The position numbers and the translations under genes are program-made. A DNA stretch of 64,000 nt from Stenotrophomonas ginsengisoli (GTDB lineage Bacteria > Pseudomonadota > Gammaproteobacteria > Xanthomonadales > Xanthomonadaceae), in the NCBI RefSeq assembly GCF_001431485.1, contig NZ_LDJM01000010.1, positions 1-64,000 of the forward strand. The letters are read 5' to 3'. The notes below the pieces were generated by a model. That model saw nothing but the letters and a program-made list of their open reading frames with translations, did no database searches and had not been told where the DNA came from. Of this stretch, positions 10,806 through 23,500 are shown piece after piece. Numbering within the stretch: the stretch's first letter is position 1; each line of letters begins with the position of its first letter.

Positions 10806-11201
10806 TCAGGTACCGGCCAGCGTTTCCATCAATTTTTCCCCGCACTCGCGCGCACTCCACAGCACATTGCCGATCACGCTGCGCTGGTCACAGGCAGCCA
10901 TCAGCAACACCGATGTCTGCCCGGCATTGAGCGAAAGCATCAACACCTTGCCGTTGAGTGCCTCCAGCATCAGGACTTTCAAATCCCCCAGTTCCAACTC
11001 CCTGCCAACCGCACCGGCCAGGGCCAGCATGGCGCTGGTCATGGCTGCCAGGCGTTGCCCACTTCGATCGTTCCCGGCCACTTCGGCCAGTGCAAAACCA
11101 TCCACACTGGCCAGCACCGCAGAACGCACCCCATCCACACTGCTCACGTACTGCTGCAGCAATGCGCTGATCTGCGCATGCTGCTGTTGCGACAACTCCA
11201 T
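10806..11201 (-). CDS. Roadblock/LC7 domain protein (MglB-like)
   Basis: The 131-aa protein has a clear Roadblock/LC7 fold: helix QISALLQQYV, strand VRSAVLASVDGFALAEV, helix QRLAAMTSAMLALAGAVGRE, and strands KVLMLEALNGKVLMLSL and SVLLMAACD. The start at ATG 11201, with GGGGGAG just upstream, removes an unlikely cysteine/arginine-rich N-terminus. It lies 31 bp after the GTPase gene, matching the pairing of MglB-type GTPase-activating proteins with MglA-type GTPases, though the substrate process is unknown. Confidence 0.82.
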   Translation of the reverse strand: MELSQQQHAQISALLQQYVSSVDGVRSAVLASVDGFALAEVAGNDRSGQRLAAMTSAMLALAGAVGRELELGDLKVLMLEALNGKVLMLSLNAGQTSVLLMAACDQRSVIGNVLWSARECGEKLMETLAGT

Positions 11202-11232
11202 GACTCCCCCCGTGTATTCCCCGCCTGCCGGA

Positions 11233-11769
11233 TCAACCGGCAAGGCTTGTTGCTTCGACCTCGCCCATGAGCACGTCCATGAGCATGAAAACCTCTTCGG
11301 CGCTGCGCGCATCGAATGGAACCAACGGCAACGGGCGCAGGCAGGCCGCCGCATGCTGGTTGATCAGATCCAGATCAGGCAGCACCGCGATATCGGCCTT
11401 GGACAAGCCCACCACGACCGGCAACTGGGCATCGTGCGCCGCCAACGGACGCAGATAGGTGGTGATATCGCCAGCCAGGTCCGGTGCGGTGGCATCGAGC
11501 AGGATGATCACGCCGCTGGCCCCTTCCAGCAGCATCGTCCAGATGAAATCAAAACGGTCCTGGCCCGGCGTGCCGTAAAGACGCAGGCGGTCCCCGTTGG
11601 GCAGGTCCACATCGGCATAGTCCATGGCCACCGTGGTGGCCAGCTTGGACGAGCGCGCATCGGTGTTGGCCACGTCGGTATCCACCACCTTGCCGCTGGC
11701 AATGGCCCGGACCATGGTGGATTTCCCCGCCCCCATCGCGCCCATCACCACAATCTTGTGTTCACGCAT
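11233..11769 (-). CDS. Small Ras-like GTPase (MglA/conservon-type)
   Basis: A 178-aa GTP-binding protein. Motifs: P-loop GAMGAGKST (residues 10-18), a switch region with TTVAMDYADVDL, G3 as GTPGQDRF (67-74) where most Ras proteins have DxxGQ, and G4 as SKAD (123-126) instead of NKxD. This is the pattern of bacterial GTPases that travel with Roadblock proteins. Start ATG 11769 begins MREHKIVVMG and lies 4 bp after the upstream gene. Together with the flanking genes it forms a signalling switch of unknown output; polarity, type IV pili and c-di-GMP pathways are possibilities by analogy only. Confidence 0.88.
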   Translation of the reverse strand: MREHKIVVMGAMGAGKSTMVRAIASGKVVDTDVANTDARSSKLATTVAMDYADVDLPNGDRLRLYGTPGQDRFDFIWTMLLEGASGVIILLDATAPDLAGDITTYLRPLAAHDAQLPVVVGLSKADIAVLPDLDLINQHAAACLRPLPLVPFDARSAEEVFMLMDVLMGEVEATSLAG

Positions 11770-11773
11770 TGAA

Positions 11774-12925
11774 TCAATTTCCTCCTGCTGCCGCACGCAC
11801 ACTGCGCCACATCCGTGCCAGCAAGCCTCCCCGAGGCTGTGCGGGCACATTGCGCAGATCCTGGCGGACTTGCTCGAAAGCGCTTTTGCTGACTTCATCC
11901 AGGCGCACATAGCCGGACAGGAAAGCGCCGTGTACAAATGCCTGCACGGTCGCCGGGGCCAGGTCCAGCAAATGCACGCATTCGGCCTGGCTGGACGGCT
12001 TGCGTACCAGCAACGAACACAGGCGGAATACATCCTGCTGACGTGCCAGCACACGGAAATCCGGCCAGCCCTGCAGATGGATCACCGCGCCTTGTTCAAG
12101 CTGCGCATCCACCCGCTCCCAGTCCTGCATCTGCTGCGCGGCCTGCCACAGCAGGGCGCGCAGCGGCAGGCGCTGGCCCTGCTGTTCGTGGCCCAGATAT
12201 TTATCGGCACTGATTTCCACCAGACGCAGTTGCGACAGGTGCCCACCCAGCCACAGCGCCGCCTCGGCCAGCCCTTGCTGCATCACCGGCAACAGCGGCA
12301 CCGCCTGTGCACTGGAAAAATCGATTGCCAGCACCGGTTGATCGGCGTCATACAACAGGGCGCTGCCCTGACGCTGACGGATGCCGCTGCGCAGGGCGCG
12401 GGCCAGCGCAAAGCTGCCCTGGATGCCCGAACGCCCGGCATCGATGTCACCGGCATGCACCGTCTGACTTGATGCCAGCGCATCGCGGCTGATCGAAACC
12501 CGCGGCGAAGCATCGGAGGCGGGTGCGGCGATGATCGCAGGGCGCGTGGACAATGATGCCGCCGACGGATGCGACGGATCAGGTTCTTGCCGATGCAGTG
12601 GTTCGCTGTTGGCAGCCACCCGTGCATGGCCATTGAGTACGGACAGGATCTCGGTGGCAGGCAACTTGGGCAGGGCCTGCTGTGCACCATCGAGCAAGGC
12701 ACCGTCCAGGGATTCAACCCACAGGCGCATACCCGGACGGGTCATGCGCATGCGCTGGGCCGCGTTGATCAATCCCGGGCTGTTGCGCACGATCAGCAGC
12801 TCACACTCATCCAGATCGCGGCAGGCCTGCAGACTCCCCATCGGCAAACCGGCCATGCGATGCAGACGTTCGAGCAACACACGCTCGCCATCCACATCGG
12901 CTCCAACTACGAGCACCCTCGTCAT
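11774..12925 (-). CDS. Uncharacterised first protein of the Roadblock/GTPase operon
   Basis: A 383-aa cytoplasmic protein without a domain I can name. The N-terminal 90 residues look like an alpha/beta unit (TRVLVVGADVDGERVLLERL, then ECELLIVRNSPGL). A low-complexity Ser/Ala/Pro linker around residues 115-150 follows, then a larger C-terminal part including IHLQGWPDFRVLARQQDVF and CVHLLDLAPATVQAFVHGAFLSG, which may be a small winged-helix-like adaptor. It opens the four-gene operon and is probably the scaffold or effector of the GTPase switch (inference from context). ATG 12925 has a GGGGG tract about 7 bases upstream. Plus-strand reading frames here are shadows. Confidence 0.7.
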   Translation of the reverse strand: MTRVLVVGADVDGERVLLERLHRMAGLPMGSLQACRDLDECELLIVRNSPGLINAAQRMRMTRPGMRLWVESLDGALLDGAQQALPKLPATEILSVLNGHARVAANSEPLHRQEPDPSHPSAASLSTRPAIIAAPASDASPRVSISRDALASSQTVHAGDIDAGRSGIQGSFALARALRSGIRQRQGSALLYDADQPVLAIDFSSAQAVPLLPVMQQGLAEAALWLGGHLSQLRLVEISADKYLGHEQQGQRLPLRALLWQAAQQMQDWERVDAQLEQGAVIHLQGWPDFRVLARQQDVFRLCSLLVRKPSSQAECVHLLDLAPATVQAFVHGAFLSGYVRLDEVSKSAFEQVRQDLRNVPAQPRGGLLARMWRSVRAAAGGN

Positions 12926-13057
12926 TGCTTTCCCCCGTCCCGCATGAGTGAACACCATGCCTGCTACCGGGGTGAAACAGCCGTGAACCCTCGGCATGCA
13001 AATGATCAAAGCACGCAAAAAACACGGATTAATAGACAAAACAGCAAAGCCCATCAC

Positions 13058-13088
13058 AAAAAAGCCCGCCTTGAAGGCGGGCTTTTTT
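13058..13088. terminator. Bidirectional terminator between icd and the Roadblock operon
   Basis: Stem GCCCGCC (13064-13070) and GGCGGGC (13076-13082) around loop TTGAA, with six A on the left and six T on the right. It sits directly after the icd stop codon and terminates the minus-strand icd transcript; the symmetrical A/T flanks also allow plus-strand function. Confidence 0.9.
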
Positions 13089-13104
13089 CAATCAACTGCC
13101 GGCA

Positions 13105-15483
<2,379 letters not shown>

Positions 15484-15564
15484 TCACCGCTGGCAAAACG
15501 TGCAGGACACACGCGGGCGTATGTTGCGTGCTTGCAAATGCAAGCATTCCGGCAGCGGCGCATG

Positions 15565-15595
15565 AAAAAGGGCGCGACCGTGATCGGCCGCGCCC
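15565..15595 (-). terminator. Intrinsic terminator after the lipoprotein gene
   Basis: On the minus strand a GGGCGCGGCC stem with one mismatch closes over a six-base loop (15570-15595) and is followed by five T (15565-15569). It ends the LysM/lipoprotein transcript 24 bp after the stop codon. The rest of the 15,337-15,618 gap has no gene I can support and should hold the icd promoter. Confidence 0.75.
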
Positions 15596-15618
15596 GTAGG
15601 TCTTGCTGCTGGCGCGAA

Positions 15619-16089
15619 TCAGCGCACTTCGAACTGCTGTGCGGTGCCTGCCGGCACGCCATTGACGCTGACGTGGGCGGTGTAGGTACCGGCCGGCCAG
15701 GCATTGGCGTTGCTGAAGGTGATGTTGGTGGTATCCGGGCCGGAGGTGTTGAGGGTGACGTTCTGCTCACCGGCGGTCTGGCCGTCCTGGTAGCTCAGCT
15801 TGGCCACCACCGGCACATTGCTGGCGGTGCCGACCGTGCGTACCGAGACGATGATCGGGTCGCGCTGGCCGACCACGGCCTGGGCGGCAACCGTCTTGTC
15901 GGCAGCCGCCGTGGTGCCCACGGTGACGCCCTGCACGCTCACTGCGGCCGGAGCCGGTGCGGGTGCCGGAGCCGGGGTGGTCGGGGCCGGCACCGGGGCC
16001 GGATTGGCCGGTTCGTTCTTCTTGCAGCCCACCAGGGCCAGGCCAGCCACGACGGCCAGGGCGGCAACGTTCAACGACGCATGCTTCAT
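15619..16089 (-). CDS. Hypothetical lipoprotein with Pro/Ala-rich linker
   Basis: A 156-aa predicted outer- or inner-membrane lipoprotein. The signal ends in the lipobox LVGC at residues 19-22. Next is a Pro/Ala repeat linker (about residues 28-49), then a 105-residue beta-rich domain. That domain contains VSVRTVGTASNVPVVAKLSY and ends WPAGTYTAHVSVNGVPAGTAQQFEVR-like strands that resemble an immunoglobulin-type fold. ATG 16089 has a nearby AGGAGAAG Shine-Dalgarno. It is 28 bp downstream of the LysM gene, probably the same transcript. No function can be assigned. Confidence 0.78.
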   Translation of the reverse strand: MKHASLNVAALAVVAGLALVGCKKNEPANPAPVPAPTTPAPAPAPAPAAVSVQGVTVGTTAAADKTVAAQAVVGQRDPIIVSVRTVGTASNVPVVAKLSYQDGQTAGEQNVTLNTSGPDTTNITFSNANAWPAGTYTAHVSVNGVPAGTAQQFEVR

Positions 16090-16117
16090 CAGCTTCTCCT
16101 CTGGGTTCGGTAATGGC

Positions 16118-16384
16118 TCAGTTGTTGGCAGCGGGAATCTTGAGCACCTGGCCGACCTGGATCTTGTCCGGGTCCTTGAGCACGTCGCGGTTGGCTTCGA
16201 AGATCTTCGGCCAGTCATTGGCCTTGCCCAGATACTGCTTGGCAATGGCCGACAGGGTGTCGCCCTTGGCCACGGTGTGGGTCCGCGCGGCGGCCGGAGC
16301 CGGGTTCGGGCTGCTCTGGCTCACCACCTGCGCGGTGGTGTCCACACTGCTGCTCACACCGGAAAAATCTGCTTTGTTGCTCAT
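16118..16384 (-). CDS. Small LysM-domain protein
   Basis: An 88-aa protein with a Ser/Ala-rich N-terminal third and one LysM peptidoglycan-binding domain (about residues 36-86: [18 protein letters not shown], then [18 protein letters not shown] and GQVLKIP). It has no signal peptide that I can see, like YgaU/Kbp-type proteins, which keep LysM in the cytoplasm or leave by another route. Start ATG 16384 gives MSNKADFSG; an upstream in-frame ATG at 16423 is possible but less likely. Confidence 0.8.
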   Translation of the reverse strand: MSNKADFSGVSSSVDTTAQVVSQSSPNPAPAAARTHTVAKGDTLSAIAKQYLGKANDWPKIFEANRDVLKDPDKIQVGQVLKIPAANN

Positions 16385-16486
16385 GCCAGTTCCCTGATTG
16401 GACACAGGGGGCGACAGTGGCACGGCGGAAGTTAAAACCGCATCGCGGCCACGTTAATGGCCACGATGCAGGCAAAACCGCCCCAC

Positions 16487-17302
16487 TTACTGGCGCAGGT
16501 CGCGGCTGGCCGCCGGCAAGGCGGCGCCCGGGCTGCAACGCACCGGGTTGATGTCCAGGCCGCCACGGCGGGTGTAGCGGGCATGCACGCTCAACCACTG
16601 CGGGGCACAGCGCGCGCTCAGGTCGGCAAAGATGCGCTCCACGCACTGCTCGTGGAACTCGGCATGGTTGCGGAAGCTGACCAGGTAGCGCAGCAGGCCG
16701 GTGCGGTCGATGGCCGGGCCACGGTAGGCGATGTCCACACTGGCCCAGTCCGGCTGGCCGGTGACCGGGCAGTTGGACTTGAGCAGGGCGCTGGTGAGGA
16801 CTTCCTCGACCACGTTGGCGGTATCGGCGGCCAGGTAATCGGCCTGCGGCGGGCCGTAGCAGTCGATCTGCAACTGCTGGCCGTCAATGGACTGTGCCGC
16901 CCCGCCCTGCACCAGCGGCGGCAGCTGGAAGCTGACCGTGACCGGGGCACCGGCGCACTGGCCCAGGTCGCGCTCCAGGCAGGCCTGCACCTGCTGCGGC
17001 GAGGCGAACACCTTGCCGTTGAGCGAGTTCAGATACAGCTTGAACGACTTGGATTCGATCAGGTTGGGCGAGGTGCACGGCACCTGGAAGGTGGCCACGG
17101 TGACCTGCGGCAGGCCGCCGGCATCGAGCCAGCTCAGCTCGTAGGCATGCCAGCGGTCATGGCCGACAAACGGCAGCGCCGCCTCGTCGATGCCGATCTC
17201 GCTGCGCGCGGCCAGGCGGGGAATCGGGAACAGCAGAGCAGCGTCGTACTGGTCGGGATAGCGGACCTCGCGGCCCAGGCTGGAATCACTGGGGGTATTC
17301 AT
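16487..17302 (-). CDS. queF: NADPH-dependent 7-cyano-7-deazaguanine reductase
   Basis: Reduces preQ0 to preQ1 in queuosine biosynthesis for tRNA modification. The 271-aa protein is the long two-fold (YqfB/E. coli-type) QueF. The QueF motif [11 protein letters not shown] is present, and the catalytic Cys and Asp lie in [14 protein letters not shown] 17302 gives [13 protein letters not shown]; the longer reading frame upstream overlaps the divergent gene at 17347 and is rejected. The divergent promoter region is only 44 bp. Confidence 0.95.
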   Translation of the reverse strand: MNTPSDSSLGREVRYPDQYDAALLFPIPRLAARSEIGIDEAALPFVGHDRWHAYELSWLDAGGLPQVTVATFQVPCTSPNLIESKSFKLYLNSLNGKVFASPQQVQACLERDLGQCAGAPVTVSFQLPPLVQGGAAQSIDGQQLQIDCYGPPQADYLAADTANVVEEVLTSALLKSNCPVTGQPDWASVDIAYRGPAIDRTGLLRYLVSFRNHAEFHEQCVERIFADLSARCAPQWLSVHARYTRRGGLDINPVRCSPGAALPAASRDLRQ

Positions 17303-17346
17303 GGCGCACATTGTAGGCTGCAGTGAATGTCCACCGGAGAGTGCCC

Positions 17347-17778
17347 ATGCGCCTGCCTGCCCTGCTCGGCCTGTTGCCCCTGCTTGCCACCGCCTGTCAG
17401 AGCGTGCCCCCGACAGAGGCTCCACCACCGCCGCAGCCGGCGCATGCCGAACCGGTGATCCCGGCCGTGGCCGGAACCACCACCGAACTGGCCACCGGCG
17501 AGCTGTTGCGGGTGACCCTCGAGGGCAATCCGTCCACCGGTCATGTGTGGGCGGTGGACGGCGCCCTGCCGGCCCAGCTGGAGGAGGTCAGCGGCCTGCC
17601 CGACGGCCCGGACACCCCGGCCAGCGCGGTGCCGATGGTCGGCGCGCCACAAACCCAGTGGCTGCACTTCCGCGCCATGCAGCGCGGCAGCGCCGAACTG
17701 CGCCTGCGCTGGCACCGCCCGTGGGAGGGCGATGCCGCGCCGGCGCGCACGGCCAGCTACACCATTACGGTGCGCTGA
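17347..17778 (+). CDS. Chagasin-like (I42) protease inhibitor lipoprotein
   Basis: A 143-aa envelope protein. A short signal sequence ([16 protein letters not shown]) ends in a weak lipobox-like ATAC, followed by a Pro/Glu-rich linker. The mature domain has the three inhibitor-loop signatures of the I42/chagasin family: [18 protein letters not shown] and RPWE, which block papain-like cysteine proteases. ATG 17347 has GGAG seven bases upstream. The 3' end overlaps the convergent M20 gene by 14 bp. Confidence 0.82.
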   Translation: MRLPALLGLLPLLATACQSVPPTEAPPPPQPAHAEPVIPAVAGTTTELATGELLRVTLEGNPSTGHVWAVDGALPAQLEEVSGLPDGPDTPASAVPMVGAPQTQWLHFRAMQRGSAELRLRWHRPWEGDAAPARTASYTITVR

Positions 17779-19087
17779 CGCCCTGCAGGTAGTCCCAGCT
17801 CAGCTGCAGCATCGCGCGCAGGCCCACGTCCAGCGCCTTCTCATCGAGCAGGAACTTCGGTGAGTGGTTGCTGGGCGCGGTGGCCGGGTCGATGCCGGCA
17901 CCGGTGGCGCCGACAAAGAAGAACAGTGAGGGCACCTGCTGGGCATACAGGGAGAAATCCTCCGAGCCCATCTGCAGCGGCGGCTCGAACACGTTGTCGC
18001 TGCCCACCACCGCCTGCAGGCTGGGCAGCATGCGTGCGGTCAGGGCCGGGTCGTTGACCGTGGCCGGATTGCCGTCGTTTTCGTAGACCTCGGTCACCGC
18101 GCTGCCGCCATGGGCCTGGGCAACGTGGTCGGCGACATTGCGCAGGTCGGCAAACACCTGCTGCCGCATGCCCTCATCGAAGGTGCGGATGGTGCCCACC
18201 ATCTCCACGCTGTCAGGAATGATGTTGTAGCGGATGCCGCCCTTGATCGCGCCGAAGGTCAGCACCGCCGGCTGCCTGGACAGGTTGGCCCGGCGGCTGA
18301 CGATGGTCTGCGCGGTGCCGATCACATCGGCGGCGGCGACGATCGGGTCGACCCCGTTCCACGGTGCCGAGCCATGGGTCTGGCGGCCGTTGATGGTGAC
18401 CGAGAAACGGTCCGAGGCGGCCATTGCCGGGCCCGAGCGCACGCCGATCTGGCCGGCGGCGATATTGGAGAACACATGCAGGCCGAACACCGCCTCCGGC
18501 TTGAAGTCGGCAAACAGGCCCTGCTTGAGCATCAGGTCAGCCCCGCCCTGCTCCGGCGGCGGTGCCCCTTCCTCGGCCGGCTGGAACACCAGCAGCACCT
18601 GGCCGGGCAGCTGCGCACGGCGCTGCACCAAGGCCTGGGCAGTGCCCAGCAGGATGGCCATGTGGGCATCGTGGCCACAGGCGTGCATCACCCCGATCTG
18701 TTCGCCGCGGTATTCACCGGTGGCAGTGGAAGCAAACGGCAGGCCGGTCTGTTCGCTCACCGGCAGCGCGTCCATGTCCGCGCGCAGGGCGATCTTCGGC
18801 CCCGGCAGGCCGCCCTGGATCACCGCGGTGACGCCATGCCCGGCCACCCCGGTTTTCGGCTCCAGGCCCATCGCACGCAGGGCCTCGGCGATCTTCTGCC
18901 CGGTGCGCTCTTCACGGTTGGACAGCTCCGGGTGCTGGTGGAAGTCGCGCCGCCAGGCCACCACCTGGCTGCCCAGGGCCTGCGCATCGGCGGCCACCTC
19001 GGCCCGCTGTACCGGCGTGGCAGCCAGCGCCAGCGGCGCCCCCAGCAGCGATCCCCACAGCAGCAACAACGGCACGCTCGTGCGCAT
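17765..19087 (-). CDS. Exported M20-family amidohydrolase
   Basis: A 440-aa zinc-dependent hydrolase of the M20D (HipO/AmhX/IAA-amino acid hydrolase) family that cleaves N-acyl amino acids or peptides. Metal-site motifs: DFHQHPELS, MHACGHDAHMA and PAEEG, then a late SEDFS and SNHSPKF. It starts at ATG 19087 with a clear signal peptide (MRTSVPLLLLWGSLLGAPLALA), so it is periplasmic or secreted. It is convergent with the I42 inhibitor and divergent from the RND adaptor gene. Confidence 0.9.
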   Translation of the reverse strand: MRTSVPLLLLWGSLLGAPLALAATPVQRAEVAADAQALGSQVVAWRRDFHQHPELSNREERTGQKIAEALRAMGLEPKTGVAGHGVTAVIQGGLPGPKIALRADMDALPVSEQTGLPFASTATGEYRGEQIGVMHACGHDAHMAILLGTAQALVQRRAQLPGQVLLVFQPAEEGAPPPEQGGADLMLKQGLFADFKPEAVFGLHVFSNIAAGQIGVRSGPAMAASDRFSVTINGRQTHGSAPWNGVDPIVAAADVIGTAQTIVSRRANLSRQPAVLTFGAIKGGIRYNIIPDSVEMVGTIRTFDEGMRQQVFADLRNVADHVAQAHGGSAVTEVYENDGNPATVNDPALTARMLPSLQAVVGSDNVFEPPLQMGSEDFSLYAQQVPSLFFFVGATGAGIDPATAPSNHSPKFLLDEKALDVGLRAMLQLSWDYLQGVSAP

Positions 19088-19248
19088 ACAGCCCCCAAAG
19101 ATGAACGGAAATTCAGACTCTACGTTCAAGCACAGACTGTGACCAGAGTCGGCATGACATCCGTCACGGGTGTGTTACCTCGGTATAGCGGTATGCTTGC
19201 GCCGCCACGGGCCGACCGGCCCGGGTTACCCCTGCGGAGAGTCTGGAA

Positions 19249-20457
19249 ATGTCGCGTGCACGCAAGCTGATGCCATGGAAGCGCAATGCGGTTGTCGGTG
19301 GCCTGCTGGCCCTGCTGGCCAGCGCCTGCGGCGGCCCTCCGGGCGGCAAGGATGACAAGGACAAGAAGGAAGACGCGCCGGTGCCGGTGACCGTGGTCGC
19401 CGCGCAGCAGCGCAGCGTTGATGTGGTGGCCACCGCGCTGGGCACCGTGGCCGCGCAGAACACGGTGACGGTGTCGCCGCAGGTCGGCGGCCAGCTGCTG
19501 AGCCTGCACTTCAGCGAAGGCGGCAAGGTCAAGCAGGGCCAGGTGCTGGCGCGCATCGATGCGCGCACCAACCAGGCCAGCGTGGCCGAGGCCCAGGCCG
19601 GCCTGCGCCGTGACCAGGCCGCCCTGGCCACCGCCCGCGCCAATTACGAGCGCGCCAATTCCCCGGCCTACCGCCAGTACGTGTCCAAGACCGACCTGGA
19701 AACCCAGCGCAACCAGGTGACCCAGCTGGAGGCCTCGGTGGCCGCCGCCCAGGCCAGCCTGAGCGCGGCCCGGGTGCAGCTGCAGTACACCGCGGTGAGC
19801 TCGCCGATCAGCGGCGTGGCCGGCATGCGCCATGTCGACGCCGGCAATGTGGTGACCGCCGGCACCGCCCTGGTCACGGTGACCCAGACCCAGCCGATCC
19901 AGGTGGTGTTCAACCTGCCCGAGCGCCAGCTCGCTGCCCTGCGCCAGGCCCGCAGCGCCGGCAGCGTGCCGGTGATCGTCAGCGAGCGTGGCGCGGCCAG
20001 TGCACTGGCCGGTGATGGCACGCTGGAGGTGATCGACAACCAGATCAATGCCGACAGCGGCACCTTCCGCGCCCGTGCGGTGTTCCCCAACGCCGACGAT
20101 GCGCTGTGGCCGGGCCAGTTCGTCAATGTGCGCCTGCGTCTGGGCAGCATCGACAACGCGGTGGTGATCCCGACCCAGGCCGTGCAGCGCGGCCCGGACG
20201 GTGACTTTGTCTATGTGGTGGACAACGACGTGGTGCGCCAGCAGGCCGTCACCGTCGGGGTCGAGGTGGATGACCAGCACGTGCAGGTCAGCCAAGGCAT
20301 CAAGGCCAGCGACAAGGTGGTCACCGAAGGCCAGTTCCGGCTCAAGCCGGGCAGCAAGGTGATTGCCCTGGCGCCGGGCCAGGCCCCGCCCGCGCCGCCG
20401 GCCGACAAGGCCGAAGGCGAGGAAAAGGACGACGGCCCGCAGGTCAGCGTCGAGTAA
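19249..20457 (+). CDS. RND efflux periplasmic adaptor (MdtA-like)
   Basis: Membrane-fusion subunit of a tripartite RND pump, 402 aa. A lipobox-like LLASAC (about residues 22-27) ends the signal, followed by a Gly/Asp/Lys linker. Then come the barrel-sandwich/lipoyl halves (VSPQVGGQLLSLHFSEGGKVK and SSPISGVAGMRHVDAGNVV), an alpha-hairpin rich in Ala/Gln between them, a beta-barrel, and a membrane-proximal domain. It is followed after 101 bp by two RND transporter genes, the MdtABC/MuxABC arrangement. ATG 19249 is behind a GGAGAG tract. Confidence 0.92.
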   Translation: MSRARKLMPWKRNAVVGGLLALLASACGGPPGGKDDKDKKEDAPVPVTVVAAQQRSVDVVATALGTVAAQNTVTVSPQVGGQLLSLHFSEGGKVKQGQVLARIDARTNQASVAEAQAGLRRDQAALATARANYERANSPAYRQYVSKTDLETQRNQVTQLEASVAAAQASLSAARVQLQYTAVSSPISGVAGMRHVDAGNVVTAGTALVTVTQTQPIQVVFNLPERQLAALRQARSAGSVPVIVSERGAASALAGDGTLEVIDNQINADSGTFRARAVFPNADDALWPGQFVNVRLRLGSIDNAVVIPTQAVQRGPDGDFVYVVDNDVVRQQAVTVGVEVDDQHVQVSQGIKASDKVVTEGQFRLKPGSKVIALAPGQAPPAPPADKAEGEEKDDGPQVSVE

Positions 20458-20558
20458 GCCTTCCCGGCAGCCGGCCAGCCCCTGGCCACTGCCGGCGACC
20501 CGTTGCATGAATCCCGCGCCACGGCGCTTGCCGTGGTGCCTACCCGCAGGAGTCACCC

Positions 20559-23500
20559 GTGGGCTTTTCGACGCTTTTCATCCGCCGCCCTGTCGCCACC
20601 TCGTTGCTGATGGCCGGCCTGCTGCTGCTCGGCCTGATGGGCTACCGCAAACTGCCGGTGGCCGCGCTGCCGGAAATCGACGCGCCCTCGCTGGTGGTCT
20701 CCACCCAGTACCCCGGGGCCAGCGCCGAAACCATGGCCACCCTGGTGACCACGCCGCTGGAGCGGCGCTTGGGCCAGATTGCCGGGCTGGAACTGATGAG
20801 CTCGGACTCCTCGGCCGGGCTGTCGACCATCGTGCTGCAGTTTGCGATGAACCGCGACATCGACCTGGCCGCGCAGGACGTGCAGCAGGCCATCCGCCAG
20901 GCCACCCTGCCCGGCTCGCTGCCCTACCAGCCCACCTACAACCGGGTGAACCCGGCTGACGCGCCGATCATGACGCTCAAGCTGTCCTCGCCCACCGTGC
21001 CGCTGCGCGAGGTCAACGGCCTGGCCGATTCGATCCTGGCCCAGCGCCTGGCCCAGGTGCAGGGCGTGGGCCTGGTCACCATTGCCGGCAACGTGCGCCC
21101 GGCCGTGCGCATCCAGGTCAACCCGGACCAGCTCTCCAACATGGGCATGACCCTGGAAGACCTGCGTGGCGCCCTGACCCGGGCCAATGTGGCCGCCCCC
21201 AAGGGCAGCCTCAACGGCACCACCCAGACCTACACCATCGGCACCAACGACCAGCTCACCAGCGCGGCCGAATACGCCGACACGGTGATCCGCTACAACA
21301 ACGGCCGCCCGGTGCGCCTGAGCGACGTGGCCACGGTCAGCGACGGGGTGGAGAACGACCAGGTCGCCGCCTGGGCCGATGGCCTGCCCTCGGTGCTGCT
21401 GGAAATCCGCCGCCAGCCCGGTGCGAACATCGTGGCCACCGTCGAGCAGGTGACCAAGCTGCTGCCGCAGCTGCGCGGCGTGCTGCCGGCCGATGTCAGC
21501 CTGGAAGTGTTCTCCGACCGTACCCAGACCATCCGCGCCTCGGTGCACGAAGTGCAGCTCACCCTGTGGCTGACCATCGGCCTGGTGATCGCGGTGATCT
21601 TCGTGTTCCTGCGCCGCTTCTGGGCCACCCTGATCCCGGCGCTGGCCATTCCGCTGTCGCTGGCCGGCACCTTCGCGGTGATGGCGGCCTCGGGCATGTC
21701 GCTGGACAACCTGTCGCTGATGGCGCTGGTGGTGGCCACCGGTTTTGTGGTGGACGACGCGATCGTGATGATCGAAAACATCGTGCGCTACATCGAGCAG
21801 GGCAAGAGCGGCAAGGAAGCGGCCGAGGTGGGCGCGCGCCAGATCGGCTTCACCGTGCTGTCGCTGACCATCTCGCTGGTGGCGGTGTTCCTGCCGCTGA
21901 TGCTGATGCCCGGGGTCACCGGCCGCCTGTTCCACCAGTTCGCCTGGGTGTTGAGCATCGCGGTGGTGATCTCGATGCTGATCTCGCTGACCCTGACCCC
22001 GATGATGTGCGCCTACCTGCTCAAGGCCGATGCCCTGCCCGAAGGCGAGGATGCGCACGAGCGGGCACATGCCAGCGGCAAGGTGACCTGGTGGTCGCGT
22101 CTGGTCGGCCTGTACGAGCGCAGCCTGGACGTGGTGCTGGCCCATCCGCGCACCACCCTGGGCGTGGCCGGTGCGGCCGTCGCCCTCACCGTGCTGCTGT
22201 ACGTGGCCATCCCCAAGGGCCTGCTGCCCGATCAGGACACCGGCCTGGTCACCGCCGTGGTGCAGGCCGACCACACCGTGGCCTTCGAGCAGATGCAGCA
22301 GCGCACCATTGCCGTGGCCGAGGCCTTGCGCCGTGACCCGGCAGTGACCGGGGTGGCCGCCTTCATCGGCGCCGGCACCCTCAACCCCACCCTCAACCAG
22401 TCCCAGCTGTCCATCGTGCTGGCCGACCGTGGGCAGCGCGAGAACGTGGCCAGGATCCTGCCGCGCCTGCAGGCCGCCGCGGCCGGCATCCCCGGCGTGA
22501 CCCTGGCCCTCAAGCCCGTGCAGGACGTCACCCTGGATACCCGGGTGGCCTCCACCGAATACCAGTTCGTGCTTTCCGACGTGGACAGCAGCCGTGCCCA
22601 GGCCGAAGCCCTGCGCCTGATCGCCGCCCTGCGCAGCCGCGATGAGCTGCGTGATGTGGACAGCAACCTGGGCCAGGTCGGCCGCGCCCTGGCGGTCAAC
22701 GTGGACCGCGACAAGGCGGCCATGCTCGGGGTGCCGATGCAGACCATCGATGACACCCTGTACGACGCCTACGGCCAGCGCCAGATCTCCACCATCTTCA
22801 CCAGCCTCAACCAGTACCGCGTGGTGCTGGAAGTGGCCCCGGAGTTCCGCACCCGCCAGGCGTTGATGGAGCAGCTGGCCATCGCCTCCAACGGTGCCGG
22901 TGCGCTCACCGGCTCCAACGCCACCAGCTTCGGCATGGTCAGCAGTGCCAACTCCTCCACCGCCACCGGCGTGGGCGAGCGCAACACCGGCCTGGTGGTC
23001 GGCGGCGGCGGGGCGATTCCGCTGTCGGCCATTGCCACCGCCGAAGTGACCACCGCCCCGCTGTTGATCAGCCACCAGCAGCAGCTGCCGGCCATTGCCA
23101 TCGGCTTCAACCTGGCCGATGGCTACTCGCTGTCCGAGGGCGTGGCCGCCATCGAGGAAGAAGTGGACCGGCTGGACCTGGCTGACACCGTGCATGCCAC
23201 CTTCACCGGCAAGGCCGCCGAGTACGCCTCCAGCCGCTCCAACGTGGTCTGGCTGCTGCTGGCCTCGCTGGTGGTGATCTACATCGTGCTCGGCGTGCTG
23301 TATGAAAGCTGGATCCACCCGGTCACCATCATCTCCACCCTGCCCCCGGCCGGCGTCGGCGCCCTGCTGGCGCTGATGCTGTTCGGCAAGAGCCTGTCGG
23401 TGGACGGTATCGTCGGCATCATCCTGCTGCTGGGCATCGTCAAGAAGAACGGCATCATGATGGTGGACTTCGCCATCGAGGCCAAACGGGCCGGGGCCAA

